DNA of 64,000 nt from Sulfitobacter alexandrii (GTDB taxonomy: Bacteria; Pseudomonadota; Alphaproteobacteria; Rhodobacterales; Rhodobacteraceae): positions 434,001 through 498,000 of the forward strand of contig NZ_CP018076.1 in NCBI RefSeq assembly GCF_001886735.1. The letters run 5' to 3'. Made by a program: the position numbers and the translations under genes. Positions 62,436 to 64,000 of this stretch are shown in pieces; the first letter of the stretch is position 1, and every line of letters starts with the position of its first letter. Under the pieces are notes generated by a model. That model saw only the letters and a list, made by a program, of their open reading frames with translations, made no database searches and had not been told where the DNA came from.

Positions 62436-63356
62436 TCAGGAGAAGAGGGATTGGCGAAAGGCGCGGGGTAGCAGCAGGGCCGCCAGTGCGCCCAGGAATG
62501 TCGGTACGCCCCGGCGCGGCGGACACAGGAAACCGGCCGGGCTGCGGATCATGCCGTGAACCGTGTGACGCAGGGGCGCGGTACGGCTGTCCGCCATGCG
62601 CAGGGCGCGGCGGGCAAGGTACCGGTGGTGGATGGCGTGACTTCTGTTCGAGGGGCGCACGCCAAAGGATGCCGCCGTTTCGACCGCCCGCGCGCGCCCG
62701 GCAAGCATCGCGTCGAGGTCGGTCGAGAGGCCGCCGGGGCTGGTGCGATACCAGGTATGGAGCAGATCCACGCCGACGACGCGCGCCCCGAGGCCGACCA
62801 GCCGGATGAGCCAGTCCAGATCCTCGTTGTGCACCATCGCCGGATCGAAGCCGCCGGACCGTTCGAAGACGCCCCGCCGCACGGTGATGTTGGACATGGT
62901 GCAGACCGGGTTTTCGCCCAGAAGCATGTCTATCGTCAGGTCTCGGGCAGGGACGGTCGAAAAGACACCGCTGTCGCCCGGTACACTCTGGAAAAACCCG
63001 ATCCGTCCAAATACGGCGTCAATGCTGCGGTCGCTCAGGATATCGCGCAGATGGCTCAGCTTGCCGGGAACGAACAGGTCGTCCGCATCGCAGAACGCCA
63101 GCAGATCGCCCGACGCGCAGGCCAGGGCGCCCATGTTGCGGGCGTCGCTGGGGCCCTTGCCGGTATTGCTGACAAGCCTGATACGCGGATCGCGCCGCGC
63201 GGCCTTGCGCACGAGGAAGGCGGTCGCATCGGTCGATCCGTCGTCGACGCAGATCGCCTCCCAGTCGGCAAAGCTCTGCGCGGACAGGCTGGCGAGCGTG
63301 TCGGTGATGGTGGCTTCGGCGTTGAAGCAGGGCAGGATTATCGAGAAGAGGGGCAT
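62436..63356 (-). CDS. glycosyltransferase family 2
   Basis: A 306-residue GT-A enzyme similar to the previous one: IILPCFNAEATITDTLASLS, VDDGSTDAT, the FCDADDLFVPGKL DxD motif and VHNEDLDWLIRL. The ATG at 63356 is preferred; an upstream start at 63458 would run into the flippase gene. The resemblance of the two GT2 proteins suggests an old duplication. Confidence 0.92.
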   Translation of the reverse strand: MPLFSIILPCFNAEATITDTLASLSAQSFADWEAICVDDGSTDATAFLVRKAARRDPRIRLVSNTGKGPSDARNMGALACASGDLLAFCDADDLFVPGKLSHLRDILSDRSIDAVFGRIGFFQSVPGDSGVFSTVPARDLTIDMLLGENPVCTMSNITVRRGVFERSGGFDPAMVHNEDLDWLIRLVGLGARVVGVDLLHTWYRTSPGGLSTDLDAMLAGRARAVETAASFGVRPSNRSHAIHHRYLARRALRMADSRTAPLRHTVHGMIRSPAGFLCPPRRGVPTFLGALAALLLPRAFRQSLFS

Positions 63357-63360
63357 GGGA

Positions 63361-64000
63361 TCAGGCCTTTGCGACGGTCGGGCCAAAGGCCAGGAACAGG
63401 GCGGGAAGGGAGGCGCCAACCATGACGACCGTCGCGACGATGGCGTAGCCTGTGGCAACGGTGGCGAGGCCGAAGGGGGCCAGCAGCGCCGTGTTCAGCA
63501 TCAGCGCGACCGTCATGGCGCCGGTCACCCAGAATTCGCGGTGTGCGCGGCCGGTCGCCCGCAGCCAACCCGCCGTGGCGGACCAAAGCGTCGTCGGGAT
63601 TGCGACGAGGCAGAGGATCGACACGATCAGGTCGAGGCCCTCCCATCCCGCGCCGAACAGGATCGGAACGTAATAGGGGGCGAGCACGGCCTGGACCACC
63701 ACGGCAGGCGTAATCAGGCCCATGGCGAGAAGCATGCTCTGACGCAGGGCGAGGGATTTGTCGGTGCTGGCGCAGAGATGCGGAAAGAGCACGGTGGAGA
63801 AGGCGACGGAAAAGGAATTCGCAAGGCTGAGGCCCGCGTTGAAGGCCATGAAATAGAGACCCAGCGCTTCGGCCCCCATCAGCGTGCCGACGATCAGCTT
63901 GTCGGCCTGAAGCCGAAGCGCCTTGACCAGTTCGACACCCAGCACGGCCCAGCCGAAGCTCAGGAACGGACGAAGGGGGGCGAAGCCTTGGCGCAAATCG
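63361..64000 (-). CDS. polysaccharide flippase (oligosaccharide/lipopolysaccharide exporter), N-terminus outside window
   Basis: The C-terminal 213 or so residues of a multi-helix MOP-type exporter: DKLIVGTLMGAEALGLYFMA is the typical Wzx/polysaccharide transporter segment, followed by about five further helices. The reading frame continues past 64000, so the gene is cut. It lies directly upstream of the glycosyltransferases and would move the lipid-linked product across the inner membrane. Confidence 0.85.
   Translation of the reverse strand, partial: DLRQGFAPLRPFLSFGWAVLGVELVKALRLQADKLIVGTLMGAEALGLYFMAFNAGLSLANSFSVAFSTVLFPHLCASTDKSLALRQSMLLAMGLITPAVVVQAVLAPYYVPILFGAGWEGLDLIVSILCLVAIPTTLWSATAGWLRATGRAHREFWVTGAMTVALMLNTALLAPFGLATVATGYAIVATVVMVGASLPALFLAFGPTVAKA

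Noticed and set aside
1-64000. CRISPR array, prophage or rRNA operon
   Set aside because: No regularly spaced repeats, phage structural genes or rRNA sequences were seen.

Overview
The window is a chromosomal segment of a GC-rich alphaproteobacterium, most likely a marine Roseobacter-group member (Rhodobacterales). This rests on housekeeping gene types (rpmH-rnpA-yidD, rpsA, ihfB, ileS, rpmB, a one-step phosphatidylcholine synthase), two TRAP transporters, the ArsR-ArsC/GAPDH/ArsJ arsenic cassette and many acyl-CoA catabolic genes. No plasmid, phage or CRISPR signature was seen.

Layout. 1-6.7 kb: ttcA (partial), an alpha/beta hydrolase, yidD-rnpA-rpmH, a TVP38 membrane protein with a MerA-like flavoprotein, a histidine kinase and tRNA-Arg(ACG). 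6.7-20.6 kb looks accessory: a CeuBCDE/FatBCD-type siderophore importer with DUF2218 and TonB-receptor genes, then a small cluster of a SAM methyltransferase, a FeeM/LuxI-fold N-acyltransferase and a membrane histidine kinase, then an arsenate cassette. 20.6-25.3 kb: an IclR regulator divergent from a Rieske oxygenase split over two genes, a glutamine-synthetase-like ligase and an unknown protein. 25.4-30.8 kb: a ketopantoate-reductase-like enzyme, a class II aldolase and a TRAP transporter. 30.8-47.8 kb: a catabolic island with two acyl-CoA ligases, two thiolases, enoyl-CoA hydratase, TetR regulator, two SDRs, a phosphotransferase-like protein, MECR-like reductase, cytochrome P450, acyl-CoA dehydrogenase and a second TRAP transporter. 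47.8-60.4 kb: mostly housekeeping (L,D-transpeptidase, rpsA, ihfB, lapA, trpF, ileS, ogt, MFS exporter, pcs, rpmB, copper chaperone). 60.4-64 kb: a polysaccharide operon (flippase fragment and three glycosyltransferases).

The most interesting candidates are: (1) methyltransferase + N-acyl amino acid synthase-like protein + multi-pass histidine kinase at 14.1-17.3 kb, which would suit making and sensing an N-acyl amino acid (methyl ester) signal; (2) the split Rieske oxygenase at 21.5-23.1 kb, in which the catalytic subunit has lost its [2Fe-2S] ligands and the neighbouring small protein carries them, linked to a glutamine-synthetase-like enzyme as in aniline oxidation; (3) two matching promoters at 35.2 and 42.6 kb with the same inverted repeat between the -35 and -10 boxes, tying the catabolic island into one probable TetR regulon; (4) a structured, terminator-ended element ahead of rpsA that may be a small RNA or leader.
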